Assembly (NCBI GenBank): GCA_021108395.1
Contig: JAIOQZ010000032.1
Span: forward strand, 62,001-126,000
DNA: 64,000 bases
Direction of reading: 5' to 3'
From: Candidatus Cloacimonadota bacterium
Lineage (GTDB): Bacteria; Cloacimonadota; Cloacimonadia; Cloacimonadales; JAIOQZ01
Both the position numbers and the translations under genes were made by a program. This document shows positions 18,463 to 27,436 of the stretch, in pieces. Each line of letters begins with the position of its first letter. The first letter of the stretch is position 1. The notes under the pieces were generated by a model. That model ran no database searches. It saw only the letters and a program-made list of their open reading frames with translations, and was not told where the DNA came from.

Positions 18463-21400
18463 CTATTTACCGTCTATACCCTCCATGATGGTCTCGATGC
18501 TGCTGATGAGCTTCATCGTGGGAATGGGCTTGATGATGAGCTCTCGGATGCCTGCTTCTTTGAACTTGTCGCAGTCAACGTTTTCGGAATAGCCACTGCA
18601 AAGGATTACCGGCAGTCCCGGCATTACCTGTTGCATCTGCGTGGCCAGCGTGATGCCCGTCATCTTTGGCATGGTGAGGTCTGTGACGACGATATTATAG
18701 GCGCTTGGTTTGCGTTTGAGCAAGCGCAACGCCTCCGCCGCCGATGTTGCCGGGGTGACATTGTGGCCAAAGCTCTCCAGCACTTTCGTGTATAGCTCGG
18801 TCAGTGATTTCTCGTCATCGACGAACAGGATATTTGCGGTGGTCACATCCTCGATCTCGAGTACTTCGTCGCTGGAGATTTCTTCAGCTTCGTCCACCAC
18901 AGGGAAGTAGATGTCAAAGGTGGTGCCCTGTCCCAGCTTGCTGCTGACCTCAATGTGGCCATCATGGCTGTTGACGATACCGTGGATGATTGCCAGGCCC
19001 AGTCCGGTGCCTTCGCTTTTGCCCTTGGTGGTGAAGTATGGTTCGAAGATACGATTGATAATCTCCGGCGGAATGCCGTGTCCTGTGTCGGAAACCGTCA
19101 CTTTCAGATATTTCAATGTCTGCTGTTGGTTGTCGTTGCTGCGCAGGTGTCTGCGCGTGACATCAGTCAGGTGGATGTGCAGAGTACCGCCCTCGTCACG
19201 CATGGCGTGGTAGGCATTGGTGCACAGGTTCATCACAATCTGATGAATCTGTGTCGGGTCGGCGCTGATGATGCTCTCGCTTTGCAGATCCTGCTTGATC
19301 TGGATGGTGGCCGGAAGCGAACTGCGCAGCATTTTCAGGGCTTCTTTCACGATTAGGTGCACTTGCACGGGTTTCTTTTGCTGCTCGCTCTGGCGACTGA
19401 ACGCCAGAATCTGTTGCACAAGGTCTTTGGCACGATTGCCGGCCTGTGTCACCTCGGTGAGACTGTCGAATATTTTTGTGTTCTTGGCGCTCAGTTTCAT
19501 TGCCAGCTCGGTGTAACCGAGGATGAGCGACAGAATGTTGTTGAAATCGTGGGCAATGCCGCCGGCCAGCGTACCGATGGCTTCCATTTTCTGCGACTGC
19601 ATGAGCTGTGCTTCGAGCCGCCGCTCTTCAGTCATGTCGCGCTTCACTGCCACGAAATTGGTGATAACGCCATTCTCGTTGCGAATGGGGGAGATGGTCG
19701 CTTCTTCGTCGTAGTAGGTACCATCTTTGTGTTTGTTCACAAATTGCCCGCTCCAGATATTGCCGGAGAGTATGGTTTTCCACATTTTGCTATAGAAAGA
19801 AACGTCGTGTTTGCCGCTTTTGAGAAATGACGGTCTCTTACCGGTTACTTCATCGACATCGTAGCCTGTCACTTGCTCGAAGGCAGGATTGACATACTCG
19901 ATTTTACCCTCGCGGTCGGTGATGATAACCGCCTCTGCGGCCTGCTCGATGGCGGTGGCCAGCCGCATGCGTTCTGCCTCGGTGCGTCTGCGCTCACTGA
20001 TGTCGGTGCTGACGCCGACCATACCTTTGGGCTGGTCGTTTTCATCGAAAATGAGCCAGGTGCGGCTGTCGAGGTGCTTGAGTTCGCCATCACGGGTAAC
20101 GTTGACCGCCGTGCCGCGCCAAAAACCGTGTTCGATGGTATGCTCGATGATGGTCTGTTGGCTTACGCCTTCTTCATTTTCTTCCCCCAGGATATGCACA
20201 GACTGCCCGACGAGTTCCTCTTGCGAGTACCCCATCATTTTGTGGACGGCCTTGTTGACATAGGTAATCTTGCCACTGAGATCGGTGGCGATAACCTCGT
20301 CGCGGATGTTGTCGAGCAGCTTGGCGTGGAACTTCAGTTCCTCTTCGTGATGCTTGCGCTCGATGGAAAGGGCCACCTGAAAGCTGACGAACTGGAGCAG
20401 CTCGAGGTCTTCTTCTTTGTACATCGACTCGTCGGTATAGCTTTGCACGGCGATGACGCCGATTACTTCGTCGCCACTCATCATCGGTACGCCCAGCCAT
20501 ATCTTGGCCGGTTCGCCCAACAGAATGAGATCGCCGTCGCGCATCATTTTCTCGAGCATCTCGGTGTTGGCCAATATCGGCTTCTTGCTTTTAATAACCA
20601 TAGAGGTCATCGTCTTGTGTGCCGGAAAGCTGCTGATATTGTCTTTGTTGTCAACATGCAGAGGCAGGTTGATCATGTCGGTCTGTTTGTCGTAGAGCGC
20701 GATGTAGAAGTTGGTTGTATCAATGAGCTGGCTCAGTGAAATTTTGATGAGCGCATACATCTCGTCGATGCTGTCTGCCTCGCGCACCGCGTTGGCGATG
20801 TCGGACAGCACAGACTGGATTTTCTGCATCTTGGTGCGATAGAGATCAACCTCACGGCTTTTCCTTTCGCTCTCATATCGGCCACTTAGCTCGGCGAGAT
20901 GAGAAATTGTTTTCTCGTCGTAAAGCTCGTCCTTCAAAGCGATAAGCCGCTTGAGATACTCCAGCGATTTCACATGATCGCCACGCTTTTCATAGTATGT
21001 GCCGTAAAGCGTGTAGGTTTCTTGCAAACGATCCCTGGCCTTGGCCGACTTCGCGAAAGCTTCGCCTTCCTGAATGAACGGCAACGCTTCATCGAGCTGA
21101 TCGAGCTGAAGGTGGCAGTTGGCGATGTTGTGGGCAGAGTTGGAGATGCCGACGAGGTCTTGTAGTTTCTTCTTGGATTTCAGCGATTTCTTATAGTGTT
21201 TCAGCGCGTCATGTGGGTTGCCCTTCAGACGATAGATATCGCCGATGTTGTTGAGCGCATTGGCCTCGCCTCGTGTGTCATTGATCCTGCGCTTCAGCTT
21301 CAGTGAACGTGACAGGAAGTCGAGAGCTTTATCATACTGGCCGAGATCACTATAGACAGTGCCGATGTTGTTGAGTGAGTGGCTGATGCCAGGCTCGTCG

Positions 21401-22050
21401 CCCAGCTTCTTGCGTAGAGCAAGTGCCCTCGTGTGCGACTCGAGAGACTTGTCGAATTGACGCAGATGGTACTGCACCAGGCCAATCGTATTAAGCGAAG
21501 CGGCGATGCCTTTCTCGTTGCCAAGCTCTTCATGCATTGTCAGTGCCTCGAAGATTGGCGCGAGCGCCTTGCGAAACTGCCCCTGACTTCTGTATGACAG
21601 GCCGATGTTGTTGAGCGCCGATGCCACGCCGGCCTGATTGCCGCAGCGTTTGCGGCTGTCGAGCAGACGCAGATTGTACTTGAGCGAGTTTTCGTAGTCG
21701 CAAAGATACCAGCATGTATTGCCCAGGCCGTTGATTGCCTTGTCAATCAGTTCCTCGTCGCTGAGTTCTTCGGCGATGGCGAGAGCGCTGTCAAACGCCG
21801 TGGACGCATGCTGATAGTCGGCAACCTTTATGAGGGCGCGTCCTTTATTGATAAGGGCGTTCGCTTGAGCCTCGGCATCTTGCAGCGCCTGCGCCAACTC
21901 GAGCGCTCGCTCGGCGTATTTGATACTCGCCTCGGGTTCTGCCAGTAGATGCAGATCGGCGAGCTTGCTTAAAGTTTGCAGCAGCTCATCACCTTCGATA
22001 TGATCGAGCCGTTTCTTCAATGTATCCACGAAATTCATAGAGTGTTTCAT
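18463..22050 (-). CDS. Hybrid sensor histidine kinase: TPR repeats-GAF-PAS-PAS-HisKA-HATPase-receiver
   Basis: 40-aa spaced TPRs (ALNNIG...), GAF-like region, two PAS/PAC, GGIAHDFNNILSLILGYTEL, DTGHGIPPEIINRIFEPYFTTK, REC NILFVDDEKSLTEL...VVTDLTMPKMTG. Confidence 0.93.
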   Translation of the reverse strand: MKHSMNFVDTLKKRLDHIEGDELLQTLSKLADLHLLAEPEASIKYAERALELAQALQDAEAQANALINKGRALIKVADYQHASTAFDSALAIAEELSDEELIDKAINGLGNTCWYLCDYENSLKYNLRLLDSRKRCGNQAGVASALNNIGLSYRSQGQFRKALAPIFEALTMHEELGNEKGIAASLNTIGLVQYHLRQFDKSLESHTRALALRKKLGDEPGISHSLNNIGTVYSDLGQYDKALDFLSRSLKLKRRINDTRGEANALNNIGDIYRLKGNPHDALKHYKKSLKSKKKLQDLVGISNSAHNIANCHLQLDQLDEALPFIQEGEAFAKSAKARDRLQETYTLYGTYYEKRGDHVKSLEYLKRLIALKDELYDEKTISHLAELSGRYESERKSREVDLYRTKMQKIQSVLSDIANAVREADSIDEMYALIKISLSQLIDTTNFYIALYDKQTDMINLPLHVDNKDNISSFPAHKTMTSMVIKSKKPILANTEMLEKMMRDGDLILLGEPAKIWLGVPMMSGDEVIGVIAVQSYTDESMYKEEDLELLQFVSFQVALSIERKHHEEELKFHAKLLDNIRDEVIATDLSGKITYVNKAVHKMMGYSQEELVGQSVHILGEENEEGVSQQTIIEHTIEHGFWRGTAVNVTRDGELKHLDSRTWLIFDENDQPKGMVGVSTDISERRRTEAERMRLATAIEQAAEAVIITDREGKIEYVNPAFEQVTGYDVDEVTGKRPSFLKSGKHDVSFYSKMWKTILSGNIWSGQFVNKHKDGTYYDEEATISPIRNENGVITNFVAVKRDMTEERRLEAQLMQSQKMEAIGTLAGGIAHDFNNILSLILGYTELAMKLSAKNTKIFDSLTEVTQAGNRAKDLVQQILAFSRQSEQQKKPVQVHLIVKEALKMLRSSLPATIQIKQDLQSESIISADPTQIHQIVMNLCTNAYHAMRDEGGTLHIHLTDVTRRHLRSNDNQQQTLKYLKVTVSDTGHGIPPEIINRIFEPYFTTKGKSEGTGLGLAIIHGIVNSHDGHIEVSSKLGQGTTFDIYFPVVDEAEEISSDEVLEIEDVTTANILFVDDEKSLTELYTKVLESFGHNVTPATSAAEALRLLKRKPSAYNIVVTDLTMPKMTGITLATQMQQVMPGLPVILCSGYSENVDCDKFKEAGIRELIIKPIPTMKLISSIETIMEGIDGK

Positions 22051-22404
22051 CCTTCAATCAAGTATTATATGCACAAAATTTCCAGGGGCATTTCCCCGTC
22101 AACGCATTTCTGAATGAAGACTCATTTATTTTGTGCCCTCAGGAATGAAAACATGCAAGATGAATGCCAATCCTGATATATTATCGGCAAATGTATCGCG
22201 TTACATGAGGTGAACATATGGCAATAACTACCTCCGTGGTTTCGCGCTATTACCGACTGAAATGGCAGGTGAAATGTAGCCGATGGCTTCATAGTCAATC
22301 CTGTCGGTCGGCTTGGCGCGATGGCTGTCTGTTTTTCTTCATGGTCATCTCCGGCTGCGATGCTGAGCATGGCAAAACATTGCTCCACAGGGAGATAGGC
22401 GGAT

Positions 22405-22447
22405 AACAATCACCATCCGCCAGCAGGATACGCCTTCCTGGCTGTTT
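22405..22447 (-). pseudogene. Truncated remnant of a response-regulator N-terminus paralogous to the REC-GGDEF gene
   Basis: Minus-strand GTG-initiated VKQPGRRILLADGDCY matches VKQPKKRILLVDDDCN at the start of the intact gene (23610); no REC continuation downstream. Confidence 0.6.
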
Positions 22448-22586
22448 CACAATACTTCTTCTCAGCTTTATGTTCGTACAAACAAGATAGCGTGTAAATT
22501 CAATAAAGTCAAGAAGAAACCGTCGCGGCGACGAAATAAAAAACCGACCGGAGACAAACGCTCAGGCCGGTTGTTGCAGAAGTCAC

Positions 22587-22660
22587 GATTACTGTTCGTC
22601 GGGTGAGAGGATGCAGGACACGGGGCAAACCTGCCGGCAGCGCCGCAGTTCTTGCATTTT
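22587..22660 (-). pseudogene. Frameshifted 3' remnant of a ferredoxin gene paralogous to 23748..23930
   Basis: About 47 nt (GATTACTGTTCGTCGGGTGAGAGGATGCAGGACACGGGGCAAACCTGC) identical to 23745 onward; upstream TGCAAGAACTGCGGCGC-TGCCGGCAG lacks one base relative to the intact gene. Confidence 0.7.
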
Positions 22661-22734
22661 TCTTTATGATTTTGTATATGGGCTATATCGTCACATTCAT
22701 TCGATGCACTCATGAACGTGGCAGTAGAACATCG

Positions 22735-23610
22735 CTAAACCTCGACGCGATTGCGACCGGCGTCCTTGGCTTTATAGAGCAACAAGTCGGCGGCATGCAC
22801 CAACTCGGCGCAGCTCTGGCCATCGTACTGGCTGATCCCGCCACTGAGAGTGAGGTGCAGGTCGGTCTGCTCAAATACAGTATTTTCGAGTTCGACGCGG
22901 ATGCGCTCGGCCAATACCTGTGCCTGTTCGAGCGCGGTGTCGGGCAGCAGCAACAGGAATTCCTCACCGCCGTAGCGTCCGCAGATGTCGGTCTCTCTCG
23001 CATGCTCCATCATCACTTCGGAAGTGCGACGCAGCACTTTGTCACCCGCTATGTGACCCCAGGTATCGTTGATGCGCTTGAAGTGGTCGAGGTCGAACAG
23101 GGCAACCGACAGCGAGTGGCTGTAACGCTGCGCTCGCTGCACCTCTTCATACAGTCGCTGCATGATGGTGCCGCGGTTGAGCAGACCGCTGAGGGCGTCG
23201 GTGGTGGATCGGTGCTGCAGGCATTGTATTTCATCGTGGCGGGCGACAGCCTCGGCGATGGTGGCGCGTAGCTGGTCTATTTTCGAAGGCTTGAGTAGAA
23301 AGCGAAAAATGTTTCCTCGGTTCACTGCCTCAAGGGCCATGTTCAGGTCGGCGTGGCCGGTGAGCATGATGCGAACGGTGTCAGGCGCCAGTTGTTGTAT
23401 CTGCTCAAAAAAACTGATGCCGTCGATGAAGGGCATCTGATAATCAGACACGATAACGCTGAACGATTCGCCCTGCTCGACAAGCTTAATCGCTTCGCGG
23501 GGGTCGTTCCTGCTGGTGATGTCGTACTCGGTCAAGAGATTGCGTCGCAACGAGCAGAGCACATTGCAGTCGTCATCCACCAGCAGGATTCGTTTTTTTG
23601 GCTGTTTCAC
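22735..23610 (-). CDS. Response regulator with GGDEF output (diguanylate cyclase)
   Basis: REC KRILLVDDDCNVL...VIVSDYQMPFIDG; GGDEF domain RETDICGRYGGEEFLLLLP with RxxD I-site five residues before GGEEF; GTG start at 23610. Confidence 0.92.
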   Translation of the reverse strand: MKQPKKRILLVDDDCNVLCSLRRNLLTEYDITSRNDPREAIKLVEQGESFSVIVSDYQMPFIDGISFFEQIQQLAPDTVRIMLTGHADLNMALEAVNRGNIFRFLLKPSKIDQLRATIAEAVARHDEIQCLQHRSTTDALSGLLNRGTIMQRLYEEVQRAQRYSHSLSVALFDLDHFKRINDTWGHIAGDKVLRRTSEVMMEHARETDICGRYGGEEFLLLLPDTALEQAQVLAERIRVELENTVFEQTDLHLTLSGGISQYDGQSCAELVHAADLLLYKAKDAGRNRVEV

Positions 23611-23700
23611 AGTTCCTCTTTCAGCATTGCATTTGTGAAGACAATATAGAATACACTCGTGCAATTGCAAGAGAAAACCGGATTATCGCCGATATGTATA

Positions 23701-23731
23701 AAAAGGCCGGAGCGCTTATCTCCGGCCTTTT
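23701..23731 (-). terminator. Terminator hairpin downstream of ferredoxin gene
   Basis: AAAAGGCCGGAG-CGCTTAT-CTCCGGCCTTTT. Confidence 0.75.
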
Positions 23732-23747
23732 GTCGCAGATGGAGTGA

Positions 23748-23930
23748 TTACTGTTCGTCGGGTGAGAGGATGCAGGACACGGGGCAAACCTGCTGACAGG
23801 CGCCGCAGTCAATGCAGGTGTCGGGGTCGATGTAACGCTTTTCATCTACCTCGCTGATAGCGCTGACGGGGCAGACATCCTCGCAGGCAGCGCAGTTTAT
23901 GCAGTCTTCTTTGACGATTTTACGGGCCAT
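23748..23930 (-). CDS. 2[4Fe-4S] ferredoxin
   Basis: CINCAACEDVCPVSAI...CIDCGACQQVCPVSCI. Confidence 0.95.
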   Translation of the reverse strand: MARKIVKEDCINCAACEDVCPVSAISEVDEKRYIDPDTCIDCGACQQVCPVSCILSPDEQ

Positions 23931-23939
23931 GTTGCCTCC

Positions 23940-25565
23940 CTATTCGCCTTTCATCATGGCGGCCACGTCTTCGGCGGCGTCACCGGTGGGTTTGATGTCG
24001 AAGTTCTCGACCAGTACTTTGACGACGTTGGGTGAGAGGAAGGCTGGCAGTGTCGGTCCCAGGCGGATGTTTTTGAAGCCCAGCGCCAGCAATGCCAGCA
24101 GGACGGTCACGGCTTTCTGCTCGTACCAGGCAATGTCGAAGCTCAACGGCAGGTCGTTTACGTCGTCAAGCCCGAAGACTTCCTTGAGCTTGAGCGCGAT
24201 GACCGCCAGTGAGTAGGAGTCGTTGCACTGTCCGGCGTCCAGCACCCGCGGGATGCCGCCGATGTCGCCCAGTTGCAGCTTGTTATAGCGGTATTTGGCG
24301 CAGCCGGCGGTGAGGATGATGGTGTCCTTCGGCAACTCCCGGGCCACGTCGGTGAAGTAGTTACGGGTCTTGTGGCGTCCGTCACAGCCCGCCATGACCA
24401 CGAAGCGCTTGATAGCACCGCTCTTGACGGCGTCCACTACCTTGTCGGCCAGAGCTATGACCTGGTTGTGCGCAAAACCGCCGACGATCTTGCCGGTCTC
24501 GATTTCTGTGGGCGGGGGGCAGGTTTTGGCCAGCTCGATGATGGCCGAGAAGTCTTTCTGCGCGTTCGCTTTGCGATCGGAGATGTGCTTCACGCCAGGC
24601 CAGCCGACGACACCGGTGGTGAACAAGCGGTCTTTGTAGCCGTCCTTCACCGGCACCAGACAGTTGGTGGTGAGTAGGATGGCGCCGTTGAAGCTGGCGA
24701 ACTCGGTGTTCTGGAGAAACCAGGCGCCACCATAGTTGCCCACGAGGTGGTCGTATTTCTTCAACTCGGGGTAGTAATGCGCCGGCAGCATTTCGCCGTG
24801 TGTGTAGATGTCGATTCCAGCGCCCTTGCTTTGTTCGAGCAGCTCCTGTAGGTCACGCAGGTCGTGGCCGGAGACGAGAATGCCCGGGCGGCTGCCCACG
24901 CCGATGTTCACTTCGGTCACTTCGGGGTGGCCGTAGGTCTCGGTGTTTGCCTTATCCAGCAGAGCCATTGTCTGAGCGCTCACTGCGCCGGTTTCGAGCG
25001 TGAGAGCGACCAGCTCATCGACGCTGAGGTCTTTGAGGGTCGATGCCAGCGCTTTGTAGATGAAAGCGTAGATGGTCGGGTCTTCAAAGCCCAGTTGCTC
25101 GGCGTGGTGCGCATAGGCGCACATGCCCTTCACTCCGTAGATGATTAGCTCACGCAGCGAGCGCACATCTTCGTTTTCGGTGGCCAAAACGCCCACCTCT
25201 TCCGCCTTATTGCGGAAGTCAGCCTCGCTGCTGCCCTGCCATGTAGCGGCCTCGGGAAGCGGCTCGGCGATGGGGAAGGCCGCGGCTATCTCGTGCCGCA
25301 GCTTCATTGCCTGGTGAATGAACGCGAGCAGGCGCTCATCGTCGAAGTTTGCGTTGGTGATGGTGGCGAAGAACGCCTCGGTGATGAAACGGCCATACTT
25401 CGCGTCCACAGGTTGTTTCTCGGCGTAGATGGCAATGCCCTTACTCAGCCAGAGCATCATGTCCATTAGATTCGAGGTGTGGTCGGGTTTGCCGCACACG
25501 CCCTTTGTGAAGCGGCAACCCTGGTTGCCGGCGTTTTCCTGGCACTGATAACAGAACATACTCAC
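23940..25565 (-). CDS. hcp: Hydroxylamine reductase / hybrid cluster protein
   Basis: [79 protein letters not shown]. Confidence 0.97.
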   Translation of the reverse strand: MSMFCYQCQENAGNQGCRFTKGVCGKPDHTSNLMDMMLWLSKGIAIYAEKQPVDAKYGRFITEAFFATITNANFDDERLLAFIHQAMKLRHEIAAAFPIAEPLPEAATWQGSSEADFRNKAEEVGVLATENEDVRSLRELIIYGVKGMCAYAHHAEQLGFEDPTIYAFIYKALASTLKDLSVDELVALTLETGAVSAQTMALLDKANTETYGHPEVTEVNIGVGSRPGILVSGHDLRDLQELLEQSKGAGIDIYTHGEMLPAHYYPELKKYDHLVGNYGGAWFLQNTEFASFNGAILLTTNCLVPVKDGYKDRLFTTGVVGWPGVKHISDRKANAQKDFSAIIELAKTCPPPTEIETGKIVGGFAHNQVIALADKVVDAVKSGAIKRFVVMAGCDGRHKTRNYFTDVARELPKDTIILTAGCAKYRYNKLQLGDIGGIPRVLDAGQCNDSYSLAVIALKLKEVFGLDDVNDLPLSFDIAWYEQKAVTVLLALLALGFKNIRLGPTLPAFLSPNVVKVLVENFDIKPTGDAAEDVAAMMKGE

Positions 25566-25647
25566 TTGTCCCTCCTTACTTACTTGCAGTTTATGGTCTG
25601 GTTTTCGTACAGATTATCGAGTTCGGATTTCATGGTTTATCTCACCT

Positions 25648-26469
25648 TCAGATGATGTCGCCCTGGATCGAGATGACGTTGAGCTTGATCATGAGGCTTT
25701 TGCCGGCCTTGTCCATAGCTCGCTGCACTATGGTCTCAATGCCGCCGCAACAGGGCACTTCCATGCGAGCCAGGGTAATCGAGCGGATTTCCTGCTCGGC
25801 GAAGATGGTAGCCAGCTTGTCAATGTAGCGGTCGATGCCCTGGTCGAGCTTGGGACACAATGTGATGGCGACGCGCCCCTTGATGAAACGCTGGTGGAAA
25901 TCGGGGAAGGAAAAGGGAACGCAGTCGGCGCAGATGAGCAGGTCTGCGTGGTGCAGGTATATTGCCGTTGGGTTCAGCAGGTGCAACTGAACCGGCCAGT
26001 TGCGCAGCTCGGACACAACGGGAATCTGCGTCGCTGTAGTGGACGCCTGTGGCTCGTTCTGCTCAATGGTAACGGGATTGCCACTCTGGCAACCGCCGCT
26101 GCTGCACCCGCAGTCCAGTTCTGGAACCGGAATGTCGTGAGCCTGTAGCCAATCCATCGCCTGGACGAGCAGTTCTTTCTCGCCGTGATCGGTGAGATGC
26201 TGTAGGTGGGCGCGGATGGTGTTTTCGCCTTTGGCGGCGATGTTTTGCATCACGCGGGCTTCATCATACGGCTCGGCTTCGCGCTCCTCGACCTCGATTG
26301 CGCCACGGGGACAGTCGCCAATGCAGGCGCCGAGGCCGTCGCAGAAGAGGTCGCTGACCAGCCGCGCTTTGCCGTCGATGATTTGCAGGGCGCCTTCGGG
26401 GCAACCGGGGATGCATTTCCCGCAGCCATCGCATTGGGATTCATCGATTCGGATAATCGATCGTTTCAT
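25648..26469 (-). CDS. 4Fe-4S ferredoxin-domain protein of the hcp cluster
   Basis: CDGCGKCIPGCPEGALQIIDGKARLVSDLFCDGLGACIGDCPRGAIEV; central cysteine-rich CGCSSGGCQSG. Confidence 0.85.
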   Translation of the reverse strand: MKRSIIRIDESQCDGCGKCIPGCPEGALQIIDGKARLVSDLFCDGLGACIGDCPRGAIEVEEREAEPYDEARVMQNIAAKGENTIRAHLQHLTDHGEKELLVQAMDWLQAHDIPVPELDCGCSSGGCQSGNPVTIEQNEPQASTTATQIPVVSELRNWPVQLHLLNPTAIYLHHADLLICADCVPFSFPDFHQRFIKGRVAITLCPKLDQGIDRYIDKLATIFAEQEIRSITLARMEVPCCGGIETIVQRAMDKAGKSLMIKLNVISIQGDII

Positions 26470-26484
26470 GTCGTCTCCTATTCA

Positions 26485-26506
26485 TTAGTTATTTATCACA
26501 AACATA
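26485..26506 (-). promoter_or_regulatory. Copy 1 of a 22-bp motif shared between two promoters of the hcp cluster
   Basis: TTAGTTATTTATCACAAACATA; 20/22 identical to 27101..27122; 16-37 nt upstream of the 4Fe-4S gene start. Confidence 0.6.
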
Positions 26507-26510
26507 TTGA

Positions 26511-27092
26511 TTATGGATGCAGCAGCTTCCGTTGTGACTCCCACAGCGCTTTGCCCTCTTGCTCGAGGTCAAACGCGAAACCACTGAGACACCAGCGAGA
26601 TACAAGCAGGCGGACAGGGCCTATGAGGATGTGAAACAGGTGAGTCATCGGGATATCGCCTTGCACCTGGCCGCTGCGCTGGGCTTCGGCAAGCGCTTCG
26701 GCGAACGCGGCGCGGTGACTGTGGATGACATTGAGCACACGACCGGCCATCTCCTTGTCGTACTGGAAATGAGCCTCGGTGAGCATGACTCTGGTCAATG
26801 CGGGATTGGCGGCGAACATGCTGTAGCGGTTGCGCAGCAGAGCGCTCAAACGTGATAGCCCCCGCAGGCTTTCGTCAACTTGCGTCACTTTTGTGGTGAT
26901 GTCGTCAAACAACTGGATGATTGTTTCGAGGATAGCGCGTTTGCTCTTGAAGTGACGATAGAGCGCCGGCTCGGTAATCCCGACTCTTGCCGCCAGACGA
27001 TTCATGGTGAGAGCCTGAATGCCGGCATCCGCTATGATCAGCGTGGCCTGGTCAACGATTTGCCGTTGTCTCTTTGTCAATTCCATCGTCAC
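26511..27092 (-). CDS. TetR family transcriptional regulator
   Basis: N-terminal HTH: KRQRQIVDQATLIIADAGIQALTMNRLAARVGITEPALYRHFKSKRAILE. Confidence 0.93.
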   Translation of the reverse strand: MTMELTKRQRQIVDQATLIIADAGIQALTMNRLAARVGITEPALYRHFKSKRAILETIIQLFDDITTKVTQVDESLRGLSRLSALLRNRYSMFAANPALTRVMLTEAHFQYDKEMAGRVLNVIHSHRAAFAEALAEAQRSGQVQGDIPMTHLFHILIGPVRLLVSRWCLSGFAFDLEQEGKALWESQRKLLHP

Positions 27093-27100
27093 CGCCTAAG

Positions 27101-27122
27101 TTAGTTATTAGTCACAAACATA
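27101..27122 (-). promoter_or_regulatory. Copy 2 of the shared 22-bp motif, upstream of the tetR gene
   Basis: TTAGTTATTAGTCACAAACATA; 9-30 nt upstream of the TetR start. Confidence 0.6.
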
Positions 27123-27389
27123 AAATGCGCAGTCCCGCCAACTTGGCAAGCAAAAAATGCACAAACTGAGTGTTGATTGTCGATGGTAATCTCTAACACC
27201 CTGCTATGCAGGGAAATGGAATGCAGGAGAATTTCTGCGACAGAATTCACAGGATTGAAGATATTTGCAGGATAATGCAAGAAAGAACGGGCAAGCTTCT
27301 TATCTCTTATTACCTAAGCCTGTTAATATCCATAGAAGGCTGACTGAGTACAGTCACAAATCCTGAAAATCCTGATGCCGAATAAGCTT

Positions 27390-27419
27390 GCGAGGCGCCC
27401 CCGCCTGGGAGCGCCTCGC
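27390..27419 (-). terminator. Hairpin downstream of large repeat protein gene
   Basis: GCGAGGCGC...GCGCCTCGC, 9-bp stem just 3' of the minus-strand gene ending at 27437. Confidence 0.5.
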
Positions 27420-27436
27420 TATTGCCGAAAGCAGCG

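Noticed and set aside
19873-20739. 288-aa plus-strand ORF antisense to the hybrid kinase
   Set aside because: Antisense frame of PAS/GAF-coding sequence, no motif support
21241-21620. Recurrent GCCGATGTTGTTGAG(C/T)G at multiples of 120 bp
   Set aside because: Explained by the conserved ALNNIG motif of 40-aa TPR units, not a separate DNA element
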